Shown: positions 25,280 to 34,200, counted from the stretch's first letter. The stretch is DNA of 64,000 nucleotides from Candidatus Andeanibacterium colombiense (GCA_029202985.1 CP119316.1:868001-932000); one strand, 5' to 3'. Notes: generated by a model not told the origin, from the sequence alone. A program made the numbers and translations.

Positions 25280-25650
25280 CAGCGGCGCTGCCTCGTCAGC
25301 GTGATCCCGATCTGTTCGTTCGCCTCGCTGAGCGCCAGCTTGACGATCTTGACCGCGACTTCCTCGACCCGCTCGTCGCGCAGGAACAGCGTGTCGCAGA
25401 TATGCTCGGCCACCGCTTCGATCAGCTTGTAATGGGTGGTGGTCCCCAGCGCCTCGGAAGCGGCGAACTTGAGGTCCATGTAATTGAGGCTGGCGTCGAG
25501 ATGGGTCTCCGGCTCGTACCGCTCGGCCACCTTGAGCTTGACCCGCAAGCCGAAGCGCAGCGGCTGCGGCTTCCCGGTTTCCTCGGAATAGATTCCAGTG
25601 AGGACGTCGTGCTCGAAATCGGCAACTTCGAGATAGAGGCTGTCGGACAT
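25279..25650 (-). CDS. folB: Dihydroneopterin aldolase
   Basis: 123 residues. FolB cleaves dihydroneopterin to 6-hydroxymethyl-dihydropterin in folate synthesis. Matches: LEVADFEHDVLTGIYSEE, LNYMDLKFAASEAL and HYKLIEAVAEHICDTL with the conserved Glu/Tyr contacts, then VEEVAVKIVKLAL. Homo-oligomeric cytosolic enzyme. It lies in the thrC-moaE run, 17 bp after the methyltransferase. Confidence 0.88.
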   Translation of the reverse strand: MSDSLYLEVADFEHDVLTGIYSEETGKPQPLRFGLRVKLKVAERYEPETHLDASLNYMDLKFAASEALGTTTHYKLIEAVAEHICDTLFLRDERVEEVAVKIVKLALSEANEQIGITLTRQRR

Positions 25651-25667
25651 TGGCTGTGCTCTACTTT

Positions 25668-26570
25668 CTAAGCTTGGGAAGTCCAGCGCGCAAAGATCGC
25701 GGTCGGGAGCAGGCGGCTGCCCTCATGGTTCTTGGCCCCATCCTCGCGCACCGCGAGGTCGCCGTGTTCGATCGTGCCGGGCAGGTCGGCGAAATGCTCC
25801 TGCAGCAGCCCGGCGAGCGCGAGGCTGCTCATCCGCACCGCGTAGACGGTGAGGAACAGGAATGTGCTGTCGGCATCGAGCAACTGGCGGCAATCGGCGA
25901 TCAGGCCCGGCAGGCTTTCCTCCAGCCGCCAGACCTCGCCGTCCGGCCCGCGCCCGAATTTGGGCGGATCGAGAATGATCCCGTCATAGCGCTTGCCGCG
26001 CCGCACCTCGCGCGCGGTGAACTTGGCTGCATCGTCGACCAGCCAGCGAATCGCGCGGTCCTGCATGTCGGACAGGCCGGCGTTCTCGCGCGCCTGCGCG
26101 ACGGACTTCTTGCTCGCATCGACATGGGTGACCGGGCCGCGCTGGCTCAGCGCCAGCGTGCCGACGCCGGTATAGCCGAACAGGTTGAGCGTCGCCGCGT
26201 CCTCGCGCCCGTGCAACTGGTCGCGCATCCACTCCCACACCGGGGCCATGTCGGGAAAGAAGCCGAGGTGGCGGAACGGCGTGCATTGCGCGGTGAAGCC
26301 GACTTCGTGCCACGCGAGCGGCCAGCCTTCGCGCGGGACCGGCTGGGAGAACTGCCAGCGCCCGCCGCCGTCCTCGTCCGAGCCCGGGACGAATTCGCCA
26401 TGCGCGTCCCATTCGGCGAGCCGCGGCTGCCACATCGCCTGTGGCTCCGGGCGGATGAAGCGGAACACGCCATAACGTTCGAACTTGCGGCCGTTGCCGC
26501 TGTCGATCAGACCGTAATCGGCCCAGCCCTCGCCCGCCATCACCAGCGGATCGAGCGCGAGCTCAGCCAT
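25668..26570 (-). CDS. SAM-dependent methyltransferase, RlmI/RlmK-like
   Basis: 300 residues. Class I methyltransferase: motif I LNLFGYTGVGTLAL, acidic loop VDASKKSVAQARENAGL, and the catalytic-type IILDPPKFGRG (DPPK) characteristic of the rRNA cytosine-methyltransferase RlmI/K group. It lacks an obvious N-terminal PUA domain, so its target may differ. The ATG at 26570 overlaps the thrC stop by 8 bp; the much longer in-frame extension is the thrC antiframe and is rejected. Confidence 0.85.
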   Translation of the reverse strand: MAELALDPLVMAGEGWADYGLIDSGNGRKFERYGVFRFIRPEPQAMWQPRLAEWDAHGEFVPGSDEDGGGRWQFSQPVPREGWPLAWHEVGFTAQCTPFRHLGFFPDMAPVWEWMRDQLHGREDAATLNLFGYTGVGTLALSQRGPVTHVDASKKSVAQARENAGLSDMQDRAIRWLVDDAAKFTAREVRRGKRYDGIILDPPKFGRGPDGEVWRLEESLPGLIADCRQLLDADSTFLFLTVYAVRMSSLALAGLLQEHFADLPGTIEHGDLAVREDGAKNHEGSRLLPTAIFARWTSQA

Positions 26571-27963
26571 TGGGGGTCGCATGTGCCGCGATATAGGCCG
26601 CGATCGCATCGTAATCGCCCGGCAGTTCGACATAGCGCTCTTCGCGCTCGAACAGGTCGCCGACCCGTGCAGGCAGCGACGGGCGGTTGCCGGTCGCCCG
26701 CTCGACCGCGTCGGGGAACTTGGCCGGATGCGCGGTCGCCAGCGTGACCACCGGGATCGCCGGATCGATCCCCGCCGCGCGCGCGGCGTGGAGGCCGATC
26801 GCGGTGTGCGGATCGATCGTCTCGCCGCAATGATCGTGAGCCCACTGCATCGCCTGCGCCATATCGTTCGCATCGGCGCGCGCGCTGGCGAATAGCGCCG
26901 AGGCGCCTTCGCGCTGGGCATTGGTCAGGCGCATCGCCTTCGACGCCTCGAAGCCGCGCATCTGCTCGGCCAGAGCCGCGCCGTCGCGCCCGCCGCAATC
27001 GAACAGCAGGCGCTCGAAATTCGAACTGACCTGGATGTCCATCGACGGCGCCGCGGTGGGGGTCACGGTCCCGGCCGAATAATCGCCATCGGAAAGCGCG
27101 CGGTGGAGGATGTCGTTGACGTTGGTCGCGACGATCAGGCGCTCGATCGGCAGCCCCATCTGCGCCGCGACGTAACCGGCAAAGACATCGCCGAAATTGC
27201 CGGTCGGGACCGAGAAGGCCACCTTGCGCTGCGGCCCGCCAAGCTGGAGCGCGGCGGCAAAGTAATAGACCACCTGCGCCATCAGCCGCGCCCAGTTGAT
27301 CGAATTGACCGCACTGATGTGGAACCGCCCGGTCATCGCGGTATCGCCGAACATCCGCTTCACCATCGCCTGCGCATCGTCGAAACTGCCGTCGATCGCG
27401 ATGTTGTAGACATTGGGCGCGAGCACCGTGGTCATCTGGCGGCGCTGGACGTCGCTGACCCGGCCCTTCGGGTGGAGCATGAAGATATCGACATTCGCGC
27501 GCCCCGCGACCGCGTCGATCGCGGCCGATCCGGTGTCGCCGCTGGTCGCGCCGACGATCGTCAGCTGGTCGCTGCTGCGCGCGAGGAAGGTTTCGAACAG
27601 CCGCCCGAGCAACTGCAAGGCAACATCCTTGAACGCCAATGTCGGCCCGTGGAACAGTTCGAGCAGCCAGTGCTGCTGGTCGAACTGGACCAGCGGCGTC
27701 ACCGCATCATGCGCAAAGGTGCCGTAAGCCTCGCGGCACAGGGCCAACAGCTCATCCTCGGTCAGGCTGTCGCCGACGAAGGGTGCCATGATCTTCACCG
27801 CAAGCTCGGCGTAAGGCAGGCCTTTGAGCGCCTCGATCTCGGCTTCGGAGAAGCGCGGCCATTCGGCCGGCACATAGAGCCCGCCATCGGAAGCGAGGCC
27901 GGCGAGGGTTACGCCCTCGAAATCGAGCGCCGGCGCGCTGCCGCGGGTGGAGACATAAAGCAT
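26563..27963 (-). CDS. thrC: Threonine synthase
   Basis: 466 residues, the long fungal/proteobacterial type. PLP enzyme converting O-phosphohomoserine to threonine. Start MLYVSTRGSAPALDFEGVTL; PLP lysine K112 in HGPTLAFKDVALQ; the phosphate loop GATSGDTGSAAID; VPTGNFGDVFAGY. The ATG at 27963 is followed at once by the family's N-terminus. It leads a run of seven tightly packed minus-strand genes down to moaE, and lies 29 bp after the ArsR regulator. Confidence 0.95.
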   Translation of the reverse strand: MLYVSTRGSAPALDFEGVTLAGLASDGGLYVPAEWPRFSEAEIEALKGLPYAELAVKIMAPFVGDSLTEDELLALCREAYGTFAHDAVTPLVQFDQQHWLLELFHGPTLAFKDVALQLLGRLFETFLARSSDQLTIVGATSGDTGSAAIDAVAGRANVDIFMLHPKGRVSDVQRRQMTTVLAPNVYNIAIDGSFDDAQAMVKRMFGDTAMTGRFHISAVNSINWARLMAQVVYYFAAALQLGGPQRKVAFSVPTGNFGDVFAGYVAAQMGLPIERLIVATNVNDILHRALSDGDYSAGTVTPTAAPSMDIQVSSNFERLLFDCGGRDGAALAEQMRGFEASKAMRLTNAQREGASALFASARADANDMAQAMQWAHDHCGETIDPHTAIGLHAARAAGIDPAIPVVTLATAHPAKFPDAVERATGNRPSLPARVGDLFEREERYVELPGDYDAIAAYIAAHATPNG

Positions 27964-27992
27964 GGGGCCGGCGGTTAGCGGGGCGGACCGGG

Positions 27993-28331
27993 TTAGACAA
28001 CCACCCGTTCGCTTTCGAGCGATTCCCTGAGCGCCAGCAGCCCCGCTGCCGCGCCCGCCGCATGCGGGCCGATCCAGCGGCGGTGGATCTCGGCGATCGG
28101 CATCGCGTCCAGATAGTTGAACCGCTCGCGCCCTTTCTTCGCCGCGACCACCAGCCCCGCCCCTTCGAGCACGCGGAGGTGCTGCATCACCGTGCAGCGG
28201 TCCAGGGCGGGGAACAGGTCGCACAATTGGCCGGTGGTCAGCGGACGATCCTTCAGCGCATCGCAGATCGCCCGCCGGGTGGCATTTCCGAGCGCGCGGA
28301 AAATGAGGTCCAGCTGGGCTTCGGTTGACAT
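27993..28331 (-). CDS. ArsR-family regulator
   Basis: 112 residues. Winged helix: IFRALGNATRRAICDALKDR, LTTGQLCDLFPALDRCTVMQHLRVLEGAGLV and KGRERFNYL. No ArsR metal-site Cys cluster (CxC) is seen, which fits the metal-independent ArsR subgroup commonly paired with AHSA1/SRPBCC genes. Divergent from the SRPBCC gene with a palindrome across its own start codon. thrC follows 29 bp later, so thrC may be partly under its promoter. Confidence 0.88.
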   Translation of the reverse strand: MSTEAQLDLIFRALGNATRRAICDALKDRPLTTGQLCDLFPALDRCTVMQHLRVLEGAGLVVAAKKGRERFNYLDAMPIAEIHRRWIGPHAAGAAAGLLALRESLESERVVV

Positions 28332-28349
28332 GTTATGTTTTTATAACAT
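28330..28349. promoter_or_regulatory. Putative ArsR operator
   Basis: Perfect 7-bp inverted repeat ATGTTAT...ATAACAT with a six-base spacer, in a strikingly AT-rich spot. It overlaps the ArsR start codon and lies 32 bp before the SRPBCC start, so binding would block both divergent genes. Confidence 0.6.
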
Positions 28350-28381
28350 AATCAGGAGCGAATCAAGGGAGGATGCCGGCA

Positions 28382-28864
28382 ATGGAACTGAAGTTCAGGG
28401 TCGCCGCGCGGATCGCTAAGCCTGTACACGAAGTGTTCGAGGCGGTCGCCGATCCGGCGCAGCTGTCGCATTATTTCACCACCGGCGGCGCGAACGGCCG
28501 ACTAGAGGCCGGCGCGACGGTAATGTGGGACTTCGCCGACTTTCCGGGCGCCTTCCCGGTCTATGTGACCGAGTTGGTGGCGGACCGGCGGATCGTCCTC
28601 GAGTGGCAGGCCAACGAAGGCGAGCCGCCGAATGTCGAAGGCGGCGAGATGACCGACGCCGATTACCGCACCACCGTGACCATGGAGTTCAAGGATCTTG
28701 GCGACGGCCGCACATTGGTAGAGATCGCCGAGGAAGGTTGGCGCTTCAACGAAGGCGCGCTCAAGGCCAGCTACGGCAATTGCCAGGGCTGGAGCCAGAT
28801 GCTTTGCGCGCTGAAGCTGTGGACCGAGCGCGGGATCAACCTGCGCGAGGGGATGTACAACTAG
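28382..28864 (+). CDS. SRPBCC/AHSA1-domain protein
   Basis: 160 residues, one START-like hydrophobic-pocket domain: RIAKPVHEVFEAVADPAQLSHYF, GATVMWDFADFPGAFPVYVTEL, GDGRTLVEIAEEGW and SYGNCQGWSQMLCALKLWTE. An upstream in-frame ATG at 28373 directly abuts AGGGAGG; the ATG at 28382 has that ribosome binding site at a 9-bp spacing and is preferred. Ligand unknown. Paired with the divergent ArsR regulator, as in many bacteria. Confidence 0.85.
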   Translation: MELKFRVAARIAKPVHEVFEAVADPAQLSHYFTTGGANGRLEAGATVMWDFADFPGAFPVYVTELVADRRIVLEWQANEGEPPNVEGGEMTDADYRTTVTMEFKDLGDGRTLVEIAEEGWRFNEGALKASYGNCQGWSQMLCALKLWTERGINLREGMYN

Positions 28865-28892
28865 CCCGGCACCGCTTCACCGATCGGTGAGC

Positions 28893-29471
28893 TTACTTAC
28901 CAAGCCACCGCTTCCGGGCCGCCAGCACGTAGATCACCAAAGCGGTGCCCGCGAACAGGAACCACTGGATCGCATAGGAGAGGTGGTTGTTCGGGATGTC
29001 CTTCGGATCGGGCACCGCATTCGGCGCGAGCCCGGCCAGTTGCGGCGCCGCGATCAGTCGCGCCTCACCGTCACGGCCCGGGCCGACGATGCCCTGGACA
29101 GGGCCGCCGGTCCATTTCGCAGTCTCGGGGATCTTCGACCAGCCGAGCACCACATCGGCCTCCCCCGCGCCGTCGATTCGGCAGCGCGCGACCGAGGCCC
29201 AGCCGGTCTGGCCTTTGTCATTATGCCCGGCTTCCGCGCCGATATTCAGCGCCCGGCCGCAGTTCACCGCGGCGTGGCGATAGAGCGCCTTCTCCGCCTC
29301 CGCTTTGTCGCGCGGCCAGGCGACATCGGCGGAGAGCGTCGGCGCCTCACGGTAATGCGCGAGCAGCGCCTCTTTCCATTGCAGGCGGTGAAGCTGCCAC
29401 ACACCGAGACCGATCATCGCCCCCACCGCGAGCAACACGACGATCGTCGCCAGGATCGGGATGCGCTTCAT
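28893..29471 (-). CDS. SURF1-family cytochrome oxidase assembly protein
   Basis: 192 residues. Two membrane helices at the ends (ATIVVLLAVGAMIGLGVWQL and YAIQWFLFAGTALVIYV) flank a periplasmic domain. The conserved GVWQLHRLQWKEALL and NNHLSYAIQW are typical of SURF1, which aids heme a insertion into subunit I. It is a short version (many are 230-250). The ATG at 29471 overlaps the DUF983 stop (ATGA). Last gene of the cox cluster. Confidence 0.9.
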   Translation of the reverse strand: MKRIPILATIVVLLAVGAMIGLGVWQLHRLQWKEALLAHYREAPTLSADVAWPRDKAEAEKALYRHAAVNCGRALNIGAEAGHNDKGQTGWASVARCRIDGAGEADVVLGWSKIPETAKWTGGPVQGIVGPGRDGEARLIAAPQLAGLAPNAVPDPKDIPNNHLSYAIQWFLFAGTALVIYVLAARKRWLGK

Positions 29472-29866
29472 CGCTCGTCCTTTGCGCTGTCGTGGACCGC
29501 CGCGCTGGCCTTGCGCCAGTATTCCGCCTGAAGCAGCCAGGCCTTGGTCACCCGCAAGCCGCCCATCGTCGCGCCGAAGATCACCGGCGGCCAGACGATC
29601 GCATGGACCCACAGCGGCGGGTGGACCGAGAATTCCAGCCACAGCGCCAGGATCACCACCAGCGCGCCGATGATCAGCGTAAGGAACGCGGCCGGCCCGT
29701 CGCCGACGTTGAACTCGGAGAAGTCGAGCCCGCACGCCCGGCATTTCGGGGCGAATTTGACCAGCCCGCCGAACAGCCCCTTCGCCCCGCAGCGCGGGCA
29801 TAAACCGAGAAGGGCAGCCCGCGCGGCGGCGGGCTGCCCTTCGGTATCCGGTTGTTCGGGAGGCAT
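29468..29866 (-). CDS. DUF983 protein, zinc-ribbon plus two membrane helices
   Basis: 132 residues. N-terminal zinc-ribbon CPRCG...CRACGLDFSEF (two CxxC pairs), then helices about 62-82 and 87-105. DUF983 proteins sit in cox clusters of alphaproteobacteria and are thought to assist assembly, though the function is unproven. It overlaps SURF1 by 4 bp and starts 18 bp after ctaE. Confidence 0.9.
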   Translation of the reverse strand: MPPEQPDTEGQPAAARAALLGLCPRCGAKGLFGGLVKFAPKCRACGLDFSEFNVGDGPAAFLTLIIGALVVILALWLEFSVHPPLWVHAIVWPPVIFGATMGGLRVTKAWLLQAEYWRKASAAVHDSAKDER

Positions 29867-29884
29867 CAGCCCCGCACCGACGGC

Positions 29885-30706
29885 TTAGTGGTACTGCGCA
29901 CCCCAGCCGCCCCAGATATAGACGACCACGAACAGGAACAGCCACACCACGTCGACGAAGTGCCAGTACCACGCGGCGGCTTCGAAACCGAAGTGCGCCT
30001 GCGGGGTGAACTCGCCCTTGTTCGCGCGCACCAGGCACACGATCAGGAAGATCGTGCCGACCAGCACGTGGAAGCCGTGGAACCCGGTCGCCATGTAGAA
30101 GGCCGAGCTGTAGGTGTTACCGCCGAACGCAAACGGCGCGTGGGCATATTCGTAGGCCTGGATGCTGGTGAACAGCATGCCGAGCAGCACGGTAGCGAGC
30201 AGGCCCTTCTTGAGCCCGTCGCGGTCGCCGTGGATCAGCGAATGGTGCGCCCAGGTGACCGTGGTGCCGGAGCACAGCAGGATCAGCGTGTTGAGCAGCG
30301 GCAGCGCGAAGGGATCCATCACCGCTTCGATCGCCTTGGGCGGGAATTGCCCGCCGATGACTTCGCTGATGGTGCTGGGGAACAGCGCGAAATCGAACCA
30401 GCTCCAGAACCAGCCGACGAAGAACATCACTTCCGAAGCGATGAACAGGATCATCCCGTAGCGCAGGTGAAGCTGCACCACCGGCGTGTGGAAGCCTTCG
30501 CGGCCTTCCTTGATGATGTTGTGGAACCAGCTGAAGAAGGTTGCGATCAGGCCCGCGACCCCCAGCCCCAGCACGATGTGCCAGCCAGCCATGGAGTGCA
30601 TGAACAGCACCATGCCCGTGGTAAAGGTCAGGCCCGAAAACGCGCCGGTGATCGGCCAGATGTCGGGCGGCAGGATGTGGTAATCGTGGTTCTTGGCACC
30701 GGCCAT
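29885..30706 (-). CDS. ctaE: Cytochrome c oxidase subunit III
   Basis: 273 residues, seven-helix subunit III of the aa3-type oxidase. N-terminus KNHDYHILPPDIWPI; FIASEVMFFVGWFWSWF; GTTVTWAHHSLIHGDR; FHGFHVLVGTIFLIVCLVR; ending YWHFVDVVWLFLFVVVYIWG. Inner membrane; stabilises the catalytic core. It lies between ctaG and DUF983 in the operon. Confidence 0.96.
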   Translation of the reverse strand: MAGAKNHDYHILPPDIWPITGAFSGLTFTTGMVLFMHSMAGWHIVLGLGVAGLIATFFSWFHNIIKEGREGFHTPVVQLHLRYGMILFIASEVMFFVGWFWSWFDFALFPSTISEVIGGQFPPKAIEAVMDPFALPLLNTLILLCSGTTVTWAHHSLIHGDRDGLKKGLLATVLLGMLFTSIQAYEYAHAPFAFGGNTYSSAFYMATGFHGFHVLVGTIFLIVCLVRANKGEFTPQAHFGFEAAAWYWHFVDVVWLFLFVVVYIWGGWGAQYH

Positions 30707-30796
30707 GGATCGTTTCCTGGTTGGTCGTTCGCGAATGCCCGAAACGAGCAGATAGAGGCCCCTTAATGCGGCCTGCGCGCACGGTCTAGAGGGTTA

Positions 30797-31342
30797 CTAG
30801 CTGGGTTCTTTCGTCTTGTGGAATGTGTAGCTTAGGGTGATCTGCTCGACGTCGCGGGCGTTCTCGTCCTTGAGCATCTTCGGATCGACATAGAAGGTCA
30901 CCGGCATGCGCACTTCCTCGTGCGGCTTGAGCGTCTGGCGGGTGAAGCAGAAGCACTGGATCTTGTTGAAATAGACCGCCGCCTGCTCGGGCTCGATATT
31001 GTAGCTCGCCTGGCCGGTGACCGGTTTGTCGGAGTTATTCTTCGCGACGAAGAACGCCATGTAGCGCTCGCCCAGCTTGACCGTCTGGGTGGTCTTTTCC
31101 GGCATGAATTTCCACGGAACATCCTTGTCGATGTTGCTGTCGAAGCGCACCGAGATGGTCTGGTCGATCGAACTCACCGTCGCGGCTTGCGCCTCGCTGG
31201 CGATCTGCGGCGTGCCGCCGAAGCCGGTCTTCTGGCAGAATAGCCGGTAGAGCGGAACCGAGGCGAAGCCGAGCGCGAGCATCGCCAGGGCCGCACCGAA
31301 TCCGGCCAGTCCGACCTTGCGGTTCCTGGCGGCGGCGGTCAT
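30797..31342 (-). CDS. ctaG: Cytochrome oxidase copper chaperone CtaG/Cox11
   Basis: 181 residues. One N-terminal helix anchors it, then an immunoglobulin-like periplasmic domain. The copper motif CFCF is visible in KIQCFCFTRQTL, with a further Cys in YRLFCQKTGFGG. Delivers copper to CuB of subunit I. The ATG overlaps the stop of the 41-residue gene (ATGA). A 90-bp gap separates it from ctaE. Confidence 0.95.
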   Translation of the reverse strand: MTAAARNRKVGLAGFGAALAMLALGFASVPLYRLFCQKTGFGGTPQIASEAQAATVSSIDQTISVRFDSNIDKDVPWKFMPEKTTQTVKLGERYMAFFVAKNNSDKPVTGQASYNIEPEQAAVYFNKIQCFCFTRQTLKPHEEVRMPVTFYVDPKMLKDENARDVEQITLSYTFHKTKEPS

Positions 31343-31464
31343 GCCTTGATTCGGGCGATGGTGATGAAGAAGAACAGCACGACAAAGCCCGCCAGTACCA
31401 GCGCCAGCGCGATGTTGCGGCCGCGGCGGCGGCGGGTGAATTCAGCCTGTTCCTCGGGTGTCAT
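31339..31464 (-). CDS. 41-residue single-helix protein of the cox operon
   Basis: MTPEEQAEFTRRRRGRN is followed by one hydrophobic helix (LALVLAGFVVLFFFITIAR) and a short tail. Start and stop overlap ctaB and ctaG (ATGA on both sides), so it is clearly translated with them. Small one-helix proteins at this position are common in alphaproteobacterial cox operons; the function is unknown, possibly an assembly factor or small subunit. Predicted topology is N-in. Confidence 0.85.
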   Translation of the reverse strand: MTPEEQAEFTRRRRGRNIALALVLAGFVVLFFFITIARIKA

Positions 31465-32378
31465 GACGCGATCCCCTGGACCGAAAGCAGCCGGTCCGCA
31501 ACCAGCGCAGCGAACAGCGCGAACAGATACAGCACCGAGAAACCGAACAGGCGCTTTTCCGGCGCCATCGTGTCCTCTTCGCCACGCTTCCTGAACGCCA
31601 CCGGCAGCGACAGTGCAAGGAAAGTAGCCGACAGCGCCAGCGCGACGATCCCGTAGAACGCCCCCGCCCCACCGATGAACCACGGCGCCGCCGACAGCGG
31701 CAGCAGCAGCACGCTGTAGGCGAGAATCTGGCGCCGAGTCGAAGCCTCGCCCGCGACCACCGGCATCATCGGGATCCCGACCTTGGCGTAATCGGTCTTC
31801 ACGAACAACGCGAGCGCCCAGAAATGCGGGGGGGTCCACATGAAGATGATCGCGAACAGCACGATCGGCATCAGCGTAATCTGCCCGGTCACCGCGACCC
31901 AGCCGATCAGCGGCGGAAACGCGCCGGCAGCCCCGCCGATCACGATGTTCTGCGGCGTGCGCGGCTTGAGCCAGATGGTGTAGATCACCGCATAATAGAA
32001 GATCGACAGCGCGAGAATCGCCGCCGGCAGCCAGCCGACCGCCAAGCCCATCAGGAGCACCGAGGCAACCGCCAGCGCGACCCCGAAATCGCGCGCGCTG
32101 GTGCGGTCCATCCGCCCCTGCGGCAGCGGCCGCTGGGCAGTGCGCTTCATTCCCGCGTCGATGTCGGCTTCCCACCACTGGTTGAGCGCCCCGGCCCCGC
32201 CCGCGCCCATCGCGATGCACAGCACCGCGGTGAAGCCCAGTACGGGATGGATGTGCCCCGGCGCGGCAAGCAGCCCGCACAGGCCGGTGAACACCACCAG
32301 GCTCATCACGCGCGGCTTGGTCAGCGCGAAGAAATCGCGCCAGTCGGCCGGCAATTGAATGGCGGTGGTGGCTGTCAT
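31461..32378 (-). CDS. ctaB: Protoheme IX farnesyltransferase (heme O synthase)
   Basis: 305 residues, UbiA-type prenyltransferase with about nine helices. Polyprenyl-binding motif NQWWEADIDAGMKRTAQRPL (NxxxD) and the second Asp motif around FWALALFVKTDYAKVGIPM. Converts heme B to heme O for the oxidase. The ATG at 32378 precedes the conserved DFFALTKPRVMSL; an upstream in-frame start would add 29 unrelated residues. Confidence 0.95.
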   Translation of the reverse strand: MTATTAIQLPADWRDFFALTKPRVMSLVVFTGLCGLLAAPGHIHPVLGFTAVLCIAMGAGGAGALNQWWEADIDAGMKRTAQRPLPQGRMDRTSARDFGVALAVASVLLMGLAVGWLPAAILALSIFYYAVIYTIWLKPRTPQNIVIGGAAGAFPPLIGWVAVTGQITLMPIVLFAIIFMWTPPHFWALALFVKTDYAKVGIPMMPVVAGEASTRRQILAYSVLLLPLSAAPWFIGGAGAFYGIVALALSATFLALSLPVAFRKRGEEDTMAPEKRLFGFSVLYLFALFAALVADRLLSVQGIAS

Positions 32379-32477
32379 CGAACTCTCAAACGGGCCTTGG
32401 CCCAAAGCAGCAGGGGCGCACCTCGGCGGCACGCCCCCACTTGTTACCAGTCGGGGCGCCCGCAAAGGCGCGCACGA

Positions 32478-34169
32478 TCAGTGGTGACCCGTATCCTCGA
32501 TCACCGGCAGCGTCTCGAACTGGTGGTAGGGCGGCGGGCTCGAGAGCGTCCACTCAAGCGTGGTGGCGCCTTCGCCCCAGTAATTGCCTTCGGCCTTCTT
32601 GCCCGCGATCAGCGCGTAGATGATATTGACGAAGAAAATCGCCATCGACGCGGCCATCACGTAATAGCCGAGCGTCGCCAGATGGTTCCAGTGCTCGAAC
32701 GCCGGGGTGTAGTCCGGGTAGCGGCGCGGCATGCCGTTCATCCCGAGGAAGTGCATCGGGAAGAAGATCATGTTCACGCCGACGAAGAACACCGCGAAGT
32801 GCAGGTTGGCAAGCAGTTCGGAGTGCCAGCGACCGCTCATCTTCGGGAACCAGTAGTAGAACCCGGCGAACAGCGAAGTCACCGCACCCAGCGACAGCAC
32901 GTAGTGGAAGTGCCCGACCACGTAGTAGGTGTCCTGAAGATTGTCGTCGATCCCGCCGTTGGCCAGCACGACGCCGGTCACGCCGCCGACGGTGAACAGG
33001 AAGATGAACCCGATCGCCCAGATCATCGGGCTCTTGAACTCGATCGAGCCGCCCCACATCGTCGCGATCCAGCTGAAGATCTTGATGCCGGTCGGCACCG
33101 CGATCACCATCGTCGCCGCGGTGAAGTACATCTTCACGTCTTCCGACAGGCCGGTGGTGTACATATGGTGCGCCCACACGATGAACCCGACCACGCCGAT
33201 CGCGACCATCGCATAGGCCATCCCGAGATAGCCGAACACCGGCTTGCGGCTGAAGGTCGAGATGATCTGGCTGATCATGCCGAAGCCCGGCAGGATCATG
33301 ATGTAGACCTCGGGGTGGCCGAAGAACCAGAACAGATGCTGGTACAGGATCGGATCGCCGCCGCCCGCCGGATCGAAGAAGGTGGTGCCGAAGTTGCGGT
33401 CGGTCAGCAGCATGGTGATCGCCGCGGCGAGCACCGGCAGCGCCAGCAGCAGCAGGAACGCGGTGACCAGCACCGACCACACGAACAGCGGCATCTTGTG
33501 CAGGGTCATCCCCGGCGCGCGCATGTTGAAGATGGTGGTGATGAAGTTGATCGCGCCCATGATCGACGCCGCACCCGCGAGGTGAAGCGAGAAGATCGCG
33601 AAGTCCATCGCCGGCCCGGGCGAACCGCTGGTCGACAGCGGCGCATAGACCGTCCAGCCCACGCCCGCGCCGTTACCGGTGCCGCCGGGCATGAAGGGCG
33701 AGATCATCAGGCTGCAGAAGCCCGCGACCGTCAGCCAGAACGAGATGTTGTTCATCCGCGGGAACGCCATGTCGGGCGCGCCGATCATCAGGGGCACGAA
33801 CCAGTTGCCGAAGCCGCCGATCATCGCCGGCATCACCATGAAGAACACCATGATCAGGCCGTGGGCGGTGATCAGCACGTTCCACAGGTGAAGCTGCTGG
33901 TCCATCCCGACGGCCGAGCCGTGGTTGAGCCACATCGCCACCGTGCCGAGAACCTGGATGCCAGGCTCCTTCAGCTCTTCGCGCATCAGCCCCGAAATGC
34001 CGCCGCCGATGATGCCCGCGATGATCGCGAAGATCAGGTAGAGCGTGCCGATGTCCTTGTGGTTGGTGGACATGAACCAGCGGGCGAAGAACGCCGGCTT
34101 GTGATCGGCATCGTGATCGTGATGGTGGTCTTCCGCGTGGGCTTGGAAGGTATCGGCGGTAGTGGCCAT
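32478..34169 (-). CDS. ctaD: Cytochrome c oxidase subunit I
   Basis: 563 residues, twelve helices. The N-terminus is His-rich (HAEDHHHDHDADHK). Contains STNHKDIGTLYL, the heme and CuB ligands in NMRAPGMTLHKMPLF and FWFFGHPEVYIMILPGFG (CuB His and cross-linked Tyr), WAHHMYTTG, and GHFHYVLS. Catalytic core of the aa3-type terminal oxidase that reduces O2 and pumps protons. Followed by ctaB, preceded by ctaC. Confidence 0.98.
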   Translation of the reverse strand: MATTADTFQAHAEDHHHDHDADHKPAFFARWFMSTNHKDIGTLYLIFAIIAGIIGGGISGLMREELKEPGIQVLGTVAMWLNHGSAVGMDQQLHLWNVLITAHGLIMVFFMVMPAMIGGFGNWFVPLMIGAPDMAFPRMNNISFWLTVAGFCSLMISPFMPGGTGNGAGVGWTVYAPLSTSGSPGPAMDFAIFSLHLAGAASIMGAINFITTIFNMRAPGMTLHKMPLFVWSVLVTAFLLLLALPVLAAAITMLLTDRNFGTTFFDPAGGGDPILYQHLFWFFGHPEVYIMILPGFGMISQIISTFSRKPVFGYLGMAYAMVAIGVVGFIVWAHHMYTTGLSEDVKMYFTAATMVIAVPTGIKIFSWIATMWGGSIEFKSPMIWAIGFIFLFTVGGVTGVVLANGGIDDNLQDTYYVVGHFHYVLSLGAVTSLFAGFYYWFPKMSGRWHSELLANLHFAVFFVGVNMIFFPMHFLGMNGMPRRYPDYTPAFEHWNHLATLGYYVMAASMAIFFVNIIYALIAGKKAEGNYWGEGATTLEWTLSSPPPYHQFETLPVIEDTGHH

Positions 34170-34200
34170 GGTGTTACTTTCGACCTTCTGGAAACGTCAA

